From Synaphobranchus kaupii (taxonomy: Eukaryota > Chordata > Actinopteri > Anguilliformes > Synaphobranchidae), in NCBI GenBank assembly GCA_029718625.1, contig CM056395.1, forward strand, positions 27,264,261-27,328,260: a stretch of 64,000 bases of DNA, in the 5' to 3' direction. How positions within the stretch are numbered: position 1 is the first letter of the stretch; every line of letters begins with the position of its first letter. Under the pieces are notes generated by a model. It was not told the DNA's origin. It searched no databases and saw only the letters and a list, made by a program, of their open reading frames with translations. Shown piece after piece: positions 1 to 12,800 of this stretch. A program made the translations under genes and the position numbers.

Positions 1-1060
1 CACAACCCAAAGTTCAGTTGTGCTTTAACTGATTGGATCACAAAAATTTATTCTGACAAGTATTTTATGTGCTACAATATCCTATTTTTTTCCAATGCAC
101 GCAAATGGATAAAATAAGCACAAACAAGTTTACACCATAACGGCTATCCAAGAGACAATACCAGGTTATTACCATACCGTTTCATTTTTAGCTATTTGGG
201 AGCAATTTTTCATATCTCTACATTTTAAGTTTTATCATTGTATCAAAGGCTCAAATTTACTGAGAAATATGAGAATTGAAAATAGAGGAAAGCATAAATT
301 GATATGAAAGGACAAACAGATTATCTAAAATTTTCTGGTGTTTTCTTGGGAAATGTATTTTTTAAATTAAGTTGCAAAACTATTTTGTCAATTGTTTCTT
401 ACCAAGTAACATAATATTTCAGTGTCAACGGGCATTTCATTTAAAGTAAACATCACAAGTAAAAACCAAGATACCAAATTATTTGGTTTCTTAATTTTAA
501 TGTATTACACATGGACAGTAATACCAAAAAAATGAACATGTCAGTAATCACTGATTCTTTGCAATTTTTTGACAATTACTACTCGTTAAATTATCACACA
601 AAGATTTGGGGAATGCAATTATATTGTTTTAAGAACTACTCAACAGTTAACAGTTGGTTTAATAGGGGGAGGCTGTACTGCCATTCTTGTGGTTGGAGGA
701 CTCAATTGCAGTCAAATCAGGTTGGAGAAATTGTTGGACCCCGTTCAAAAATTGCACTCAATTTATCGTCCTTAGCCGTGCAAATTATGTCCCCATACCA
801 TTTAAAGGTTGAATAACACAATCAAAGGGAAACACTAAGTCTACACATTTACCTCAATGGTTACGGGAGACCTGGAATGATGGCCTTTTAAGGCTGAATA
901 TTAATATTTTCTATAGTGTCATCTAAACCCTTATAAATCTTATGGTATAAAAGTGGGGTTTTAATTTAAAAGGAAGGGGTTTTCTATGCTCCTATTTTAT
1001 TATGCAAAATGCAGTCCCTGCAAACAGAAAAACAGTTTTGGTGCCAATAATATTTCCCAG
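1..1060 (-). other. elmod2: elmod2 3' UTR and distal poly(A) region
   Basis: AT-rich sequence downstream (minus sense) of the elmod2 stop codon at 1063-1061. A minus-strand AATAAA (plus TTTATT at 47-52) is a plausible poly(A) signal; another TTTATT lies near 985-995. No coding exon or repeat is recognised here, and the short open frames at 511-816 and 986-1222 on the plus strand have no recognisable content; the second is the antisense of the last elmod2 exon. UTR extent is inferred. Confidence 0.55.
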
Positions 1061-4000
1061 TTATTGTTTCGAATCCAGTGTCAAACAGAGGGAGACATCT
1101 GGATCCTCCAAGAGACCTTTCATTTTTTCATGAAACATTTCTCTGTAGCGGTTAAACTCCATGATACTTTCTGGCTTCGCTTCGATCCAAAACTTATCAA
1201 ACTCGTATGCAAAGTAACCTGATGGGGAGAGAGAGAAAAAAGATCCCTGTGATTATGACACACCACATCCACATACTGCCACCTCAAAGCTGAACTTTAA
1301 AGTAACATGCATACACTGGCTGGATTGTTTTCAACGCAACTTTACCCAGTTTGATTGGACTTCAAGTGCTCCAGTACTAGATGGCTGCTGCTTCTCAATC
1401 TCAAATAATCTCTAAACAGTTACTTTTTATTATTCCAAGAAGATAATACCCGTCTGTAGCTAGTGTTTTTAAAATTACTGAACTATAATAAATCTGTTTA
1501 TACTTAGGTAGTGTTTTCATACCAGACTATGTTCTGAACGAAAAGGACTCCTAAATACTATGATACTTGCAAAAAGACATTTAATGGGTGCAATGTTTCG
1601 GTCACATAGACCTTGCACACATTAAACGTCTTTTGCGGGTATCTCATAGTGATGTAGGAGTCTTTCATTCACTTCAGCCTGTTTCCCCTGTGCACCTGTA
1701 ATAAGCTATTTTTCAGGTGGCCATTTTGTACTTTTTTATAAGCAGACTATATTGTGGAATGTGGAAGACTCACAGTAGAGCTGGTGGAAATGCTCCAGTT
1801 TAGGGCTCTGAGACACGGTGTTGTAGAAGTGTGGTTTGAGGGCTCCACTCCTCAGCAAGCTGTAGGCCATCTCTGTCAGGTTAATCCCCACAATTGCATA
1901 GGAATACCTGCGACACAAAACCCATCAAACATCCGCAAAAGGCTTCAACAGCAACGGCTTTACTTGGACAACAAAGCTTCATTTTACTCCTTTCAAAATA
2001 CATCTAGTACTACCATTGTTAAACAATTGTTAAAAGAATCCTGCACCTTTAATACAATTGCAAAAGCATGGCATTGATCGGATAACAAAGTAGATATAAC
2101 GCATTAGGACACTCATGAATGAATGAAGCAGAGTATTTACCCAGTTTTCAGGAGTTAAAAATTTGTATTTGTTTACTTAGTTTTAAAGAACAAGGTGAGC
2201 AGGGTATATTTACCCACTATACATTAGCGAAGGGTGCATGGGTATTTATCAATGTTACAGGGTTAAATGGTATTTGGGTATTTACCCATCGCACAGGAGG
2301 GGAGCCGGGTATTTACCCACTGTACAGAACTGAACGATTTTACTGATCTTACCCCAGTTTGGGATGAACTGAATGTGACAGGACCTGCCGGGCCACGTCA
2401 GTGTACTTCTCACTAAAGAATCTGCAAAACAAGAATGAAACGGCACAATATAAAAGCTGAATAGTTACATACCATGATCCTTCATTTGTATGGTTTTCCA
2501 ACGATTGCCTTTTCGGTAATTTTACATTCATGTTGTGAAGTGAAATTTATCTAGAAACTGTAATAAAATGCAGCATCAACCCATGAAAACCCCACAGCAG
2601 AATATCTCAGACTTACACAAGATTGGTTAACCCCAGCATCCCCATTCCTCGGAAATCGGTCTTGGGGTCATCGCCTTGGAAACCAATATCCCCCCACTGT
2701 TTAGTAAGTCTGGAGTCCAGCTTTACTGAGGGCATCAGCAAGTCCCACAGCTGATTGAGCCAAAGACAACCTCATTGGTTAGCAGACTGCCAATGATAAG
2801 ACAGCAGGCATTTTAAGTTCTAATCTTAAGTTCAAATCTCAATACTTCGCTGTAAAAATGGAGGCACTTGATACTCATAAAAGGATTACTTGGAAAATGA
2901 TTCAGTGAGGATTCTCCTTTTACACAATCCCCCTTTTGGCCCGTTTATGTTCGTCCTTGGCCTGAATTAAACAATAGTAACACAATACAGACAAGTGTAT
3001 ATACATCTACACACACTGTCTACGTGAGCACTGCAAACACACCGATGGTTTGCTGATTCCACAGCACAAGTATATTAAGAGAGAAAGTGATAATCCTGCA
3101 GTGCTCCTCACCCTCAGAAGCCTGTTTTCATGGTCGTTATTTTCACAGTCAAACGGCTGCTTCCTCATATCCTCCACACATGCATACAGTCCCTTATATC
3201 CACATATTTGCGACAAGCAAACCTGCAGACTCATTTTAAACCTAGAACAGGAGACAGGTCATTGCATTTATGCTTAATAACACGTTCATCATTGCGCATT
3301 GCATCCATTATCGCGCAATACAAACTTTGCCTTGTAGCTTATTCCATTTGAGCTTGGATTTTGAGATCAGACGGACAGCCGTGACTGTGTCCGACTGCAC
3401 TCGTTGGATCTGAGAGGACTGGTAAACTTACACTGGGTCTTTCTGTGATGTCACCTTTTTCTCTTTCATTATAGCGATGGCACACTCCTCCACGTGTTCT
3501 TCTTGTACACTAACAGCAGCTCTTAAAACCTGACAGACATGTAATTCACAAATCCCCAGTCAACACCACACTGGCTGCAATCCAAAACAGCTTATGTCAA
3601 ATGAGCTCAATGTTAAAAAAAAACATGAATTATGTCATCTATACAAGTTTGAATTTTGCCGAAATGTATCCTTTCTTGCTGTCATTCCCTTCCCTTGCTT
3701 CAAGGGGGAATCCCGAAAATGCCAGGATGAAATATGGCAGCCACACCAAGTGGGATTCGGTTCCAATTTAAAGGGAGGGAGTAATTATATAAATGTAATT
3801 CGTAGGCTATATATATATTATATATTATATTAACTCAGTTCCCTCACAATGCAATGCTCCACACAAGGGGGAGGTCACGTTTCAGCTCTATGGGGTAGAA
3901 TTCCTATATCGGTTGCGAGGGCCGTTCAGTTCCGTTTTGTTTTGTTTTGTTTCTCGTCAATCCTCCCTTGCAGAGCACCTGTTACGTTTGCTTGCTGCAT

Positions 4001-5322
4001 GTAGCAAATTACGTCACAAGATAGCTCACTCCAGGGAAGAGAGCAAGGGAAGGGAATGTGTTAAAGGGCTTTAATGAGGGAGATACAATCTGTAAACTTG
4101 CAATTACGCTTTTCTGCTGGCTATCCTCAGTAACTAGAACATGTAAATTAATGATCAAATGACAGCCTGTATTTCAGTGAGTCCTGCCACAAACATGACA
4201 ATTCTATAAGAAGACTGAAAGATTAAAGGTTGTATCAGCGATTTTGGGTGACGTCACTTCTGAAGCGAAATCCCAAACAAACATACTTATGAATAATTAT
4301 GTTATGTTTTAAAAAATAGCGTTCAAGCATCCAGAATTATAACCACGTTAATAACGTTTGTAAGAAACCAAACCGTTTGTAAATCCGTCAAGATTTCAGC
4401 GAGATAAGAGTATTAGCGTTTGTGCAGATCATTGTGATTGGTTGGAATACTGTTTATTTTGGTTTTGAGTGGTTGGTAGTACCATTTGTTTTTGTGTACG
4501 ATCTCGGAGCATAGGCTGCCTACAGAGACGCGGTTTTTTGACCGCCTGCTTATGGGGCGGGCAGCTAGCGGATCGTGAGGAAAAATCAGATGAATGTGAT
4601 CATTTATGTTTCCACCCAAAATCGCTGATACAACCTTTAAAGTAGCACTTGAGAAACATATTTCCTTACCTTACTCTTTGAGGATTCTAGAGAGTGTTCT
4701 GCAATGAGATAAAAAGAAAACTGAAGTTCAATCTAATCTTCAGAAGCACCACTGTTATGTATTAGTAATAACCTAAGCAGATCGGATTAATTTCAGTTGG
4801 GAATGTCAGTTAATGTAATTACTGTTTGACCCCATCTGTAATTTAGTCCTATGTAAAACAGTTAAGTCAATCGTTTTTACATGGCCAATTAATGATTCCA
4901 GTCTAAAAATGTCTGTTTTTCTGTAAACTCTGAGGTCCTATAAATACTATTCCTATGAGAGCTGCCATCTCTCAGTTTGAACAGAATTAGAGATACGAGG
5001 TCCAGCTCAGTTTTTGACAAAGAGGCCCAATTTCCATTCATAAATCCTGACAACACATCTCTGCCCGACAGGCAGCACATCCGCATGTCCCCAGTGCCTG
5101 CCCATGATGCGTTTCCATGTTTAGGCACGTCCCCACATTGTCGCATGTATGCGTTAAGTCGTGTGTACAAGCCCCACCTGCCCGTGATGTCCTGGCCGCT
5201 CCTTGCTTGTATCCACTGCATATCCTCTGTAGCTCACACTTCCCAGTAAAGTGTCTCAGGAACCACTTAAACAAAAACCTCAGGAACGATGTGAACAAGT
5301 GCTGCCAAATATAGCCAAACAT
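1061..5322 (-). CDS. elmod2: ELMO domain-containing protein 2 (ARL2/ARF GTPase-activating protein)
   Basis: Eight coding exons on the minus strand, listed high to low: 5322-5178, 4698-4670, 3529-3432, 3241-3112, 2750-2617, 2421-2353, 1907-1774, 1218-1061 (stop TAA). All junctions are GT-AG and phases join cleanly to 298 codons; human ELMOD2 is about 293 aa. The N-terminus carries the family block HFTGKCELQRIC. The exon at 2750-2617 holds the ELMOD GAP signature GFQGDDPKTDFRGMG, whose Arg is the catalytic residue known for this family. The last two exons give GINLTEMAYSLLRSGALK and EFDKFWIEAKPESIMEFNRY, and the C-terminus KGLLEDPDVSL matches ELMOD2 better than ELMOD1 or ELMOD3. ELMOD2 is known as a GAP for ARL2 and other ARF-family GTPases, linked to lipid droplets, ER and mitochondria. 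It is divergent from chmp3. The 3241 acceptor was chosen over two nearer AGs because it keeps phase and restores the family residues FKMSLQVC. Confidence 0.95.
1543..1665. repeat. Fold-back (inverted-repeat) element
   Basis: An imperfect palindrome in elmod2's last intron. The left arm starts AAGGACTCCTAAATACTATG and runs through AAAGACATTTAATG; the right arm, from about 1610 to 1665, is its reverse complement with scattered mismatches (GTCTTTTGC, CATAGTGATGTAGGAGTC). The loop is around GGTCACATAGACC. It looks like a small non-autonomous fold-back element; no target duplication was identified. Confidence 0.55.
3681..4035 (+). repeat. Interspersed repeat, family M, copy 1
   Basis: This segment recurs at about 50575-50935 (same orientation) and about 44983-45215 (reverse). 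Shared landmarks are TCATTCCCTTCCCTTGCTTC, ATATGGCAGCCACACCAAGT, GGGATTCGGTTCCAATTTAA, a CACAATGCAATGCTC block and CGGTTGCGAGGGC near the other end. No coding potential is seen, so it is probably a non-autonomous element. Superfamily unknown; edges are approximate. It lies in an elmod2 intron. Confidence 0.6.
4227..4636. mobile_element. 410-bp MITE with perfect 24-bp terminal inverted repeats and TTAA target duplication
   Basis: The left terminus, AGGTTGTATCAGCGATTTTG at 4227 onward, is matched perfectly for 24 bp by its reverse complement ending at 4636. TTAA flanks both sides (4223-4226 and 4637-4640). TTAA duplications are known for piggyBac and Kolobok elements; the AGG terminus favours a Kolobok-like assignment, which is an inference. 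There is no transposase frame. It is inserted in an elmod2 intron, ending 33 bp from the small exon at 4698-4670. Confidence 0.85.
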
Positions 5323-7825
5323 TTTCTAAAACAAAAACAGAGATAGAATCAAACAATCTGTTGCAAAATAAACTGAAAATCACTCCCTAACTTTTTTCAT
5401 AAGGAAATTCTGTTGCAAAAGAGGCATTAAACAATCACCACATTCAGAACTGAAGACAAAAAGCAGTTGGATATGACCCATATCCAACAAAGATTTCATA
5501 ATGACACTTCAACCTACTTAGCATTTTGCACAAATGGAAATATCTTTTAAATGTTTTACTTATTTCACATATGCCGTTTCAGATAAACCGAATTCCTTAA
5601 TTGACTTAATTTGAACGATCTGTAATGTCAAATATTTTCAACATTATGAATATGTATCTGATGTCAGTTAGGAACATCTGTATAATTATTTCTGCTTATT
5701 CCATCCTGCCATTGTAACAAGAATAATCGAAATCAATGTCAGAAAATCTTTCAAACTTTTCAAGCCGAATAAAGTGCGAAAAAGCCACAACTACCGGCCC
5801 TAAAACGTGTGTATCTGCACAATATCTATAATGTAAAGACACACACGTTAATGCTCATAGCAGCTCACCAATATTGTATAAAATGACTGACAACAGCTTC
5901 CGCTAACAGAGCTGACAGCGGCTCCAGTTAGTAACGGTACCGACAGCGGCTCCCGTTAGAAACAGTACCGTGTCTTTTGGCACTGTTGTGTTATTCAGTT
6001 TGATAGCATAGCCATCTAACGTTACTTCTGACCGTTCTGGCTACTTAATTATGCGTTAGTTAATTTAAATAATACCAGAGACTAAGTTACAGCATACTAA
6101 GAACTTAGAAGCATACAAACTGTACATATCACCCGCTCAGTTAAGTTAGTTTAATATGACAGCACTTTGTTCAGCCCCGGTTAACGTGGCACCAGGCGGT
6201 CCTGGCTGGCAGTCAAACAATAACTTAGCTATACTGAACTTCACGTGTTGACTTAAAACGATTTACTTGGGGTAGCTAAAGACTGAAATGTCGTTATTTT
6301 AGCCAGAATAAATCATCCAATGGATGGAAACAAAATGCATAAATATAATACCGTTGTTTCCGGCTGGCTAGCTAACGCTGAGTTAACTAACGTTAGACAG
6401 CTCATGTTATCCAGCTAGCTAGATAACGTTATAGCAGCTAGCTACGCTACTTGAACAGGTTACATTACCACATCCCCGGGGTAAGTGCGAAGTCGCCTGG
6501 CAGGGTAGATTCGAGTCTGTTGCTTCAATCTGAAATGCTTGGAGAAACAAGACTTAATCAGTTTTTTATTATTATTATTTGTTACAGACGGCAAGGCAAA
6601 TTTCCAAGTAATTACGTTCTTGATACGGCTATTCGCAAGCAGTAGCAGTCGGAGAAGTGTGAAGCCAGCCAAAATAACAATATGACTTCCGGTGGACGTT
6701 CCCAAGCTTCAAAATAAAAGAATTTCATGTTTTAAAAAACATGATTTACTAGACTGATATGCACAATTACCATGGCATATTGCTTCAACAAAGACGAAAA
6801 CAACAAGACCTCAATTATATTTTATAACTGACTTTTATTTACACATAATGGCACTTCATCGTCATCGAGAAGACTCAAATGACCTGGAAGTGGCGATGCA
6901 GAGAGCGGCAACTTGATGGATTTTCTGTCCACGGCAACTACCACAACTACGGCTAGCCTATCCTTTCTTGAACTTAAGTTTACTGGTTTTTTTTGTCACA
7001 AGTGGTCCATTTTGCTCACAGACTAGTCATATCTTTAATAGCCTAACTGATTAATAATGCCTAGGTGGTCAAGAAAATATTTTTGTGAAGATGTGCATGT
7101 GGCAGCAAGTGTGCACAGAGTAGCCTATATTTGCAACGTGCATAGTTACATTGCTTTAAATTTGAATGATCTGGTTGTCATAGTAACGTACCAGACCATA
7201 TAAAGTAGGACATAGCTAAATTATGCAAACATTTGAAACTTTCTTGACCCCCAGAACTTCTGTGTGGGACATTCCAGAAATTATTTAAGAATTTCGTCAT
7301 AATAGTGTGCTTGTTTTCTTTGCTAAACAGGCTGTATTCTGTAATCTGTACAATAGCTACATTATACAGACTGCAAACCTAATATGCATTAATACGTTTA
7401 TTTTTTATTTTTTAGTCCATCTTCCTTTCACTTCCACGCAAATGTTCAAGATTTATTAACTTACTGCAACTTTTGAAATGGCCCATATGAACTCCCATAC
7501 GTTTCCTGAAAATGCCCACGGTGCTCTCAAAACAGGTAAAATCCCCCATTCTGGCACGGAATCCTCGAAGAGGAATCATTTCTTGATTTTATCTTCCCAT
7601 GCTTAGCTACTGCTTTATAGATCGGTTGAAATGACGCGACTTTCAGGTTTTCGAACGCAGGCGTCGTTTTTTAGCACCAACAACATACAACATCAAGTAG
7701 GAAGTAGGAAGTGAAGTTGCGTTGTTTTGTTTGCAGGCTAGCTTGCTAGCTAAAATTAAAGTTATTATACTCCCATTATTATTGACATTTCTTTTTAGTT
7801 TGATTTAGCCAGCCAAGCTAGCAAA
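5323..7825. promoter_or_regulatory. Divergent 5' region between elmod2 and chmp3
   Basis: This 2.5 kb gap separates the start codons of two head-to-head genes and must hold both 5' UTRs and promoters. An ETS-type site (ACTTCCGG, 6685-6692) lies in a stretch likely to be near the elmod2 transcription start, and GGAAGTAGGAAGTGAAG repeats at about 7698-7716 lie just upstream of chmp3. The segment 5880-6440 has many TAACGTTA and GCTAGCTA palindromes. No coding exon is recognised. Exact start sites and elmod2 5' UTR exons cannot be fixed from sequence alone. Confidence 0.5.
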
Positions 7826-10800
7826 ATGGGACTTTTTGGCAAACACGAGAAAGCACCAAAAGAACTGGTAAGTAGGCTATGTTTTGTTTTAACGTTAACT
7901 GTAGTTGTTATTTATTTCCCTAGTAGGCCTACATGTGCAAATAGGATGGATTGGAATTATCCTAAAATCACCTGTTATAGTTAGAAAGTTTTAAACTTAA
8001 GGTAGGTCCACTTGTAATGCTGTCCTCAGTTTAAGCTATGGTCTCGACCAAGTGGAATATTGAAGCATGAGACAGGTTTCTCTGGGAAACCTTTAAAAAA
8101 ACAAAAAAAGTAGCCAGCCAGCCGTTAACACTAAACTTTAAGACATTGGTTAAAATGAAATCTGTTCAACGAACGATTGCATAGATTGCAGGTGGTTGAC
8201 AACTGAGCGGATCGCCAGACTGATAACAAAAAAATCCCAAACAACACGCCGTAATATTAGTATGATAAAGAAGCGAAAACATTGCCAACTGCACCATGCC
8301 AACTGGCTTCTTACAACAGTAACTTTTGGTGTAGTTAACACAATAACCCAAATAGGACTTGCTGAGGAAACATTTAAAAATAACAGTTGGCTTTTCAGTT
8401 GTATAAAGTTAGTCAGTGACATTACAGTTTATTTTGCGGAAATAAAATCTGGCAACACAGTAGGCTATTGTACGGCAAATATGTGAAAAGCGCAACACTG
8501 ACTCGACGAATTACAGAAATATAGGTTAGTGTCCACGTTAAGGTTGGCAATAATGCGTAGAATAATGGTTTAGGAACTGTGCTTGCAACTTCAAGGTTGA
8601 GGCTTTGATTCTCCTGTGGGCCATTGTTTACCCTTGAGGTAGAGCTACGTAATCTGCATCGATTCAGTTAATATCCAGCTGTTTAAAGGAAATACGTCTT
8701 TAAAAAATGAAGTAAGCTCTATACGTTTATCTCAATAGGAATGTCTAATTTTTTGTATTACAAAATTCATATATTGTAATAAATCCTGGAATGCATTACT
8801 AACATGTGATGTATTATTTCTATGTCTGTAGGTCAGTGAATGGTCAGTCAAAATAAGGAAGGAGATGAGGGGGATTGACAGGCAAATTCGGGGTGAGTTC
8901 TGAGGGAAAAACTTGGTATTTTTCCCGTGATGCTGGTTGCTCAGAAAACCTGAGACAAATTTAGTACTCACAATACCGCAATGTGTGGTCACACACACGG
9001 ACGTGTATATACACACGCATCCTTATCCATTGGGAGAATGTGAGTGTTTGTAAGGTGCGTAAGAGTGTTTTTGGGGTGTGTAGGAATGTGAGGAGTATTA
9101 TTTGCGGGGTGTGTTTGTGAGCTTTGTGGAAGTGTGAGGAGTATTTGCTAGGCATGTAGGAGTCGAGTGTGAGGTTTGTAACAGCGTGTGGCTTGTCGGG
9201 TGCGTCGGGGCGTGAGGTTTACTGTATTTTGGCTCAGACATCCAGAGGGAGGAAGAAAAGGTGAAGCGCTCCATCAAGGAGGCCGCCAAGAAAGGCCAGC
9301 GGGATGTGTGTGTGATCCTGGCCAAGGAGATAATCCAGTCCAAGAGGGCCATCAGCAAACTGTACGCCACAAAAGCACATATGAACTCTATAGTACTGAA
9401 CATGAAGAACCAGCTCTGTAAGTATCTCAGGAATTACCGCCATTGTGCTCCATGACGGGCGTGGCCAGGCCGCTGGGCGTGGGCCTCGGCCTGGGCGTGG
9501 CTAAAATCTCTCTGGATAACAGAATCTGCTAAATGCCTGAAATGTAAATACAAAATATGAAAATGTTCAAGTGCCGGCTTCAAAACTGATATTATTTATT
9601 TAAAAAAATTATTTTTACAAATAACCTGCAGTGGTGACTGCATTTTACAATGCTACACGTGTGACTGCGCAGATATTTGGCACTGTTGGAACGGTGTTTG
9701 TATTTGGCTGTGCTGTGCTGGTGGTGGCACATCAGGAAAATGAGTGGGCGGGGCTCTGCTGTGGGGTTGTTTCAGCTCTGATGCGAGTGGCGGGCTCGAT
9801 GCAGAAGAGCACAGAGGTGATGAAGGCCATGCAGAATCTGGTCAAAATCCCAGAGATCCAGGCGACCATGAGGGAGCTCTCTATGGAGATGACCAAGGTT
9901 TGTACTGACCAGCACGGGCCACACAGACCGCTTGCGTTCACCTTTTCAGTGTTGGGAGTGACTTTCTGCCAGTTCCTGCCTCTACCGTCAACGATCGTTT
10001 GCATAAGCAACAATAAATGGTTTGCTTAGGCCATCTATAATTAACCCATTAAGGTGTAAGATCAAAAATATCATATGCGATATCAGTGCTGATGTAACAA
10101 TCACTACTGGTAACACTGACTTAGAATTTTGAAAGAAAAGAAAAAAACCTACTCGTCAAGGGGTTAAAGGTTGGGTGGATTGCCATGAAATGTGATTGAC
10201 ACATGCTGTACCATTCATTGAAGCACATCTCTTTGACCACTGGGATGTACTGAACAACATGGCCACCAAAAGCCATGTCATTTTTTGACATTAAATAAAA
10301 CTAAATGACATCTGCTCTTCAGGCTTGGTTAGGTAATGACTTGCATGTTAATCTCAGCATGAGCATTGTGGTTTACCCGGTTCGGTTATGATGTATATGC
10401 TATTTATAGCATGAGCATTGTGGTTTACCCGGTTCGGTTATGATATATATGCTATTTATAGCATGAGCATTGTGGTTTACCCGGTTCGGTTATGATGTAT
10501 ATGCTATTTATAGCATGAGCATTGTGGTTTACCCGGTTCGGTTATGATGTATATGCTATTTATAGCATGAGCATTGTGGTTTACCCGGTTCGGTTATGAT
10601 GTATATGCTATTTATAGCATGAGCATTGTGGTTTACCCGGTTCGGTTATGATGTATATGCTATTTATAGCATGTGCATTGTGTTTTACCTGGTTCGGTTA
10701 TGATGTATATGCTATTTATAGCATGTGCATTGTGTTTTACCTGGTTTGGTAATGATGTATTTGTTAACTAGTGTGAGCATTGCGTTTTACCGGGTTTGGT

Positions 10801-12800
10801 AATGATGTATGCTAATTATAGAGTGTCTGCTAAGTGACTGTGATGTAATATGAGGATGTAATGCTTGTTCCTCAGGCAGGCATGATTGAAGAGATGATGG
10901 AGGACACCTTTGAAAGCTTGGAGGATGAGGACATGGAGGAGGCGGCCGAGGCTGAGGTCGATAAGATTCTCTTTGACATCACAGCAGGTAAACAATGTTT
11001 CAGAACTCAGACTTGTTCACAAAATTCACTGTAATGCGTTTTGAAGATAAACTCAAGACACTCTTTGGTATCACAGCGGTGACAAGCTCAACTGTACACT
11101 GTGCCACATGCCCTCACCAGAAACATGTTAAACCAGTCAAGACCGTGTTATAATCCTCACTGAAAAGCATTAGTAAGCTCTTAAATATCAGTATCAGGCT
11201 TTCAGGTGTGCTAGGAAAACATCACACAGGTGGTGTTTGCATTACAGGTGTGCTAGGTAAAGTGAAGTTCACACAGGTGGTGTGTGTGTTACAGGTGTGT
11301 TCTGTAAAGCAAGGTTCATATATAGGTGGTGTTTGCGTTACAGGTGTGCTAGGTAAAGTGAAGTTCACACAGGTGGTGTGTGTGTTACAGGTGTGCTAGG
11401 TAAAGTGAAGTACACACAGGTGGTGTGTGTGTTACAGGTGTGCTAGGTAAAGTGAAGTACACACAGGTGGTGTGTGCGTTACAGGCGTGCTAGGTAAAGT
11501 GAAGTACACACAGGTGGTGTGTGTGTTACAGGTGTGCTAGGTAAAGTGAAGTTCACACAGGTGGTGTGTGTGTTACAGGTGTGCTAGGTAAAGTGAAGTA
11601 CACACAGGTGGTGTGTGTGTTACAGGTGTGCTAGGTAAAGTGAAGTTCACACAGGTGGTGTGTGTGTTACAGGTGTGCTTGGTAAAGTGAAGTACACACA
11701 GGTGGTGTGTGCGTTACAGGTGTGCTAGGTAAAGTGAAGTTCACACAGGTGGTGTGTGTGTTACAGGTGTGTTCAGTAAAGCAAAGTTCACACAGGTGGT
11801 GTGTGTGTTACAGGTGTGCTTGGTAAAGTGAAGTACACACAGGTGGTGTGTGTGTTACAGGTGTGCTAGGTAAAGTGAAGTACACACAGGTGGTGTGTGT
11901 GTTACAGGTGTGTTCAGTAAAGTGAAGTTCACACAGGTGGTGTGTGTTACAGGTGTGCTAGGTAAAGTGAAGTTCACACAGGTGGTGTGTGCGTTACAGG
12001 TGTGCTAGGTAAAGTGAAGTACACACAGGTGGTGTGTGTGTTACAGGTGTGTTCAGTAAAGTGAAGTACACACAGGTGGTGTGTGTGTTACAGGTGTGTT
12101 CAGTAAAGTGAAGTTCACACAGGTGGTGTGTGTGTTACAGGTGTGTTTGGTAAAGTGAAGTACACACAGGTGGTGTGTGTGTTACAGGTGTGTTCAGTAA
12201 AGTGAAGTACACACAGGTGGTGTGTGTGTTACAGGTGTGTTCAGTAAAGTGAAGTTCACACAGGTGGTGTGTGTGTTGCAGGTGTGCTTGGTAAAGTGAA
12301 GTACACACAGGTGGTGTGTGTGTTACAGGTGTGTTCAGTAAAGTGAAGTACACACAGGTGGTGTGTGTGTTACAGGTGTGCTAGGTAAAGTGAAGTTCAC
12401 ACAGGTGGTGTGTGTGTTACAGGTGTGCTAGGTAAAGCAAAGTTCACACAGGTGGTGTGTGTGTTACAGGTGTGCTTGGTAAAGTGAAGTACACACAGGT
12501 GGTGTGTGTGTTACAGGTGTGTTCAGTAAAGCAAAGTTCACACAGGTGGTGTGTGTGTTACAGGTGTGTTCAGTAAAGTGAAGTTCACACAGGTGGTGTG
12601 TGTGTTACAGGTGTGTTCAGTAAAGTGAAGTTCACACAGGTGGTGTGTGTGTTACAGGTGTGCTTGGTAAAGCTCCTAGTAAAGTGACCGATGCCCTGCC
12701 GGAGCCAGAACCTGCTGGAGCTGCAGCAGAGCCAGAGGAAGAGGAGGATGAGGAAGACCTTGAGGAGATGCAGTCCAGGCTGGCTGCCCTGCGGAGCTAA
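7826..12800 (+). CDS. chmp3: Charged multivesicular body protein 3 (VPS24, ESCRT-III subunit)
   Basis: Six coding exons: 7826-7867, 8832-8892, 9238-9417, 9776-9897, 10876-10987, 12658-12800 (stop TAA), giving 219 aa; human CHMP3 is 222. The start MGLFGKHEKAPKEL is canonical for CHMP3, including the myristoylation-type MG. The basic N-terminal Snf7 core follows (DRQIRDIQREEEKVKRS, RVAGSMQKSTEVMKAMQ, VKIPEIQATMRELSMEM). The C-terminal half is acidic and autoinhibitory, and the end EEMQSRLAALRS is the MIT-interacting motif that binds VPS4 and AMSH-type partners. CHMP3 co-polymerises with CHMP2 on CHMP4 filaments in multivesicular body formation, cytokinesis and related scission events. The intron before the last exon consists almost entirely of a 47-bp minisatellite that contains a copy of that exon's acceptor in each unit. 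No lesion is seen in the coding sequence. Confidence 0.97.
8567..8690 (+). mobile_element. Degraded tRNA-derived SINE
   Basis: Contains AACTTCAAGGTTGAGGCTTTG followed by CCCTTGAGGTAG and a TATCCAGCTGT block. These are diverged versions of the segments of the better copies at 21530 and 61225. Located in chmp3 intron 1. A further tail fragment (CTCTGGATAACAGAATCTGC) lies near 9510 in intron 3. Confidence 0.5.
10357..10820 (+). repeat. 52-bp minisatellite in chmp3 intron 4
   Basis: About eight to nine tandem copies of a unit beginning GCATGAGCATTGTGGTTTAC and ending GATGTATATGCTATTTATA. The first copies are near identical and later copies diverge. The array ends about 55 nt before the exon at 10876. 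Confidence 0.9.
11205..12657 (+). repeat. 47-bp minisatellite carrying the last-exon acceptor of chmp3
   Basis: Roughly 30 tandem units of the form GTGTGCTAGGTAAAGTGAAG, then TTCACACAGGTGGTG and TGTGTGTTACAG. The genuine final exon begins ...TTACAG|GTGTGCTTGGTAAAGC, so every unit reproduces the acceptor and the first 15 or so exon bases. Units vary between GTGCTAGG, GTGCTTGG and GTTCAGT, and between TTCACAC and TACACAC. The unit is not a multiple of three. The array fills the intron right up to the exon. Confidence 0.95.

Noticed and set aside
8196..8486. 96-codon plus frame in chmp3 intron 1
   Set aside because: No recognisable motif, AT-rich and overlapped by equally long antisense frames.
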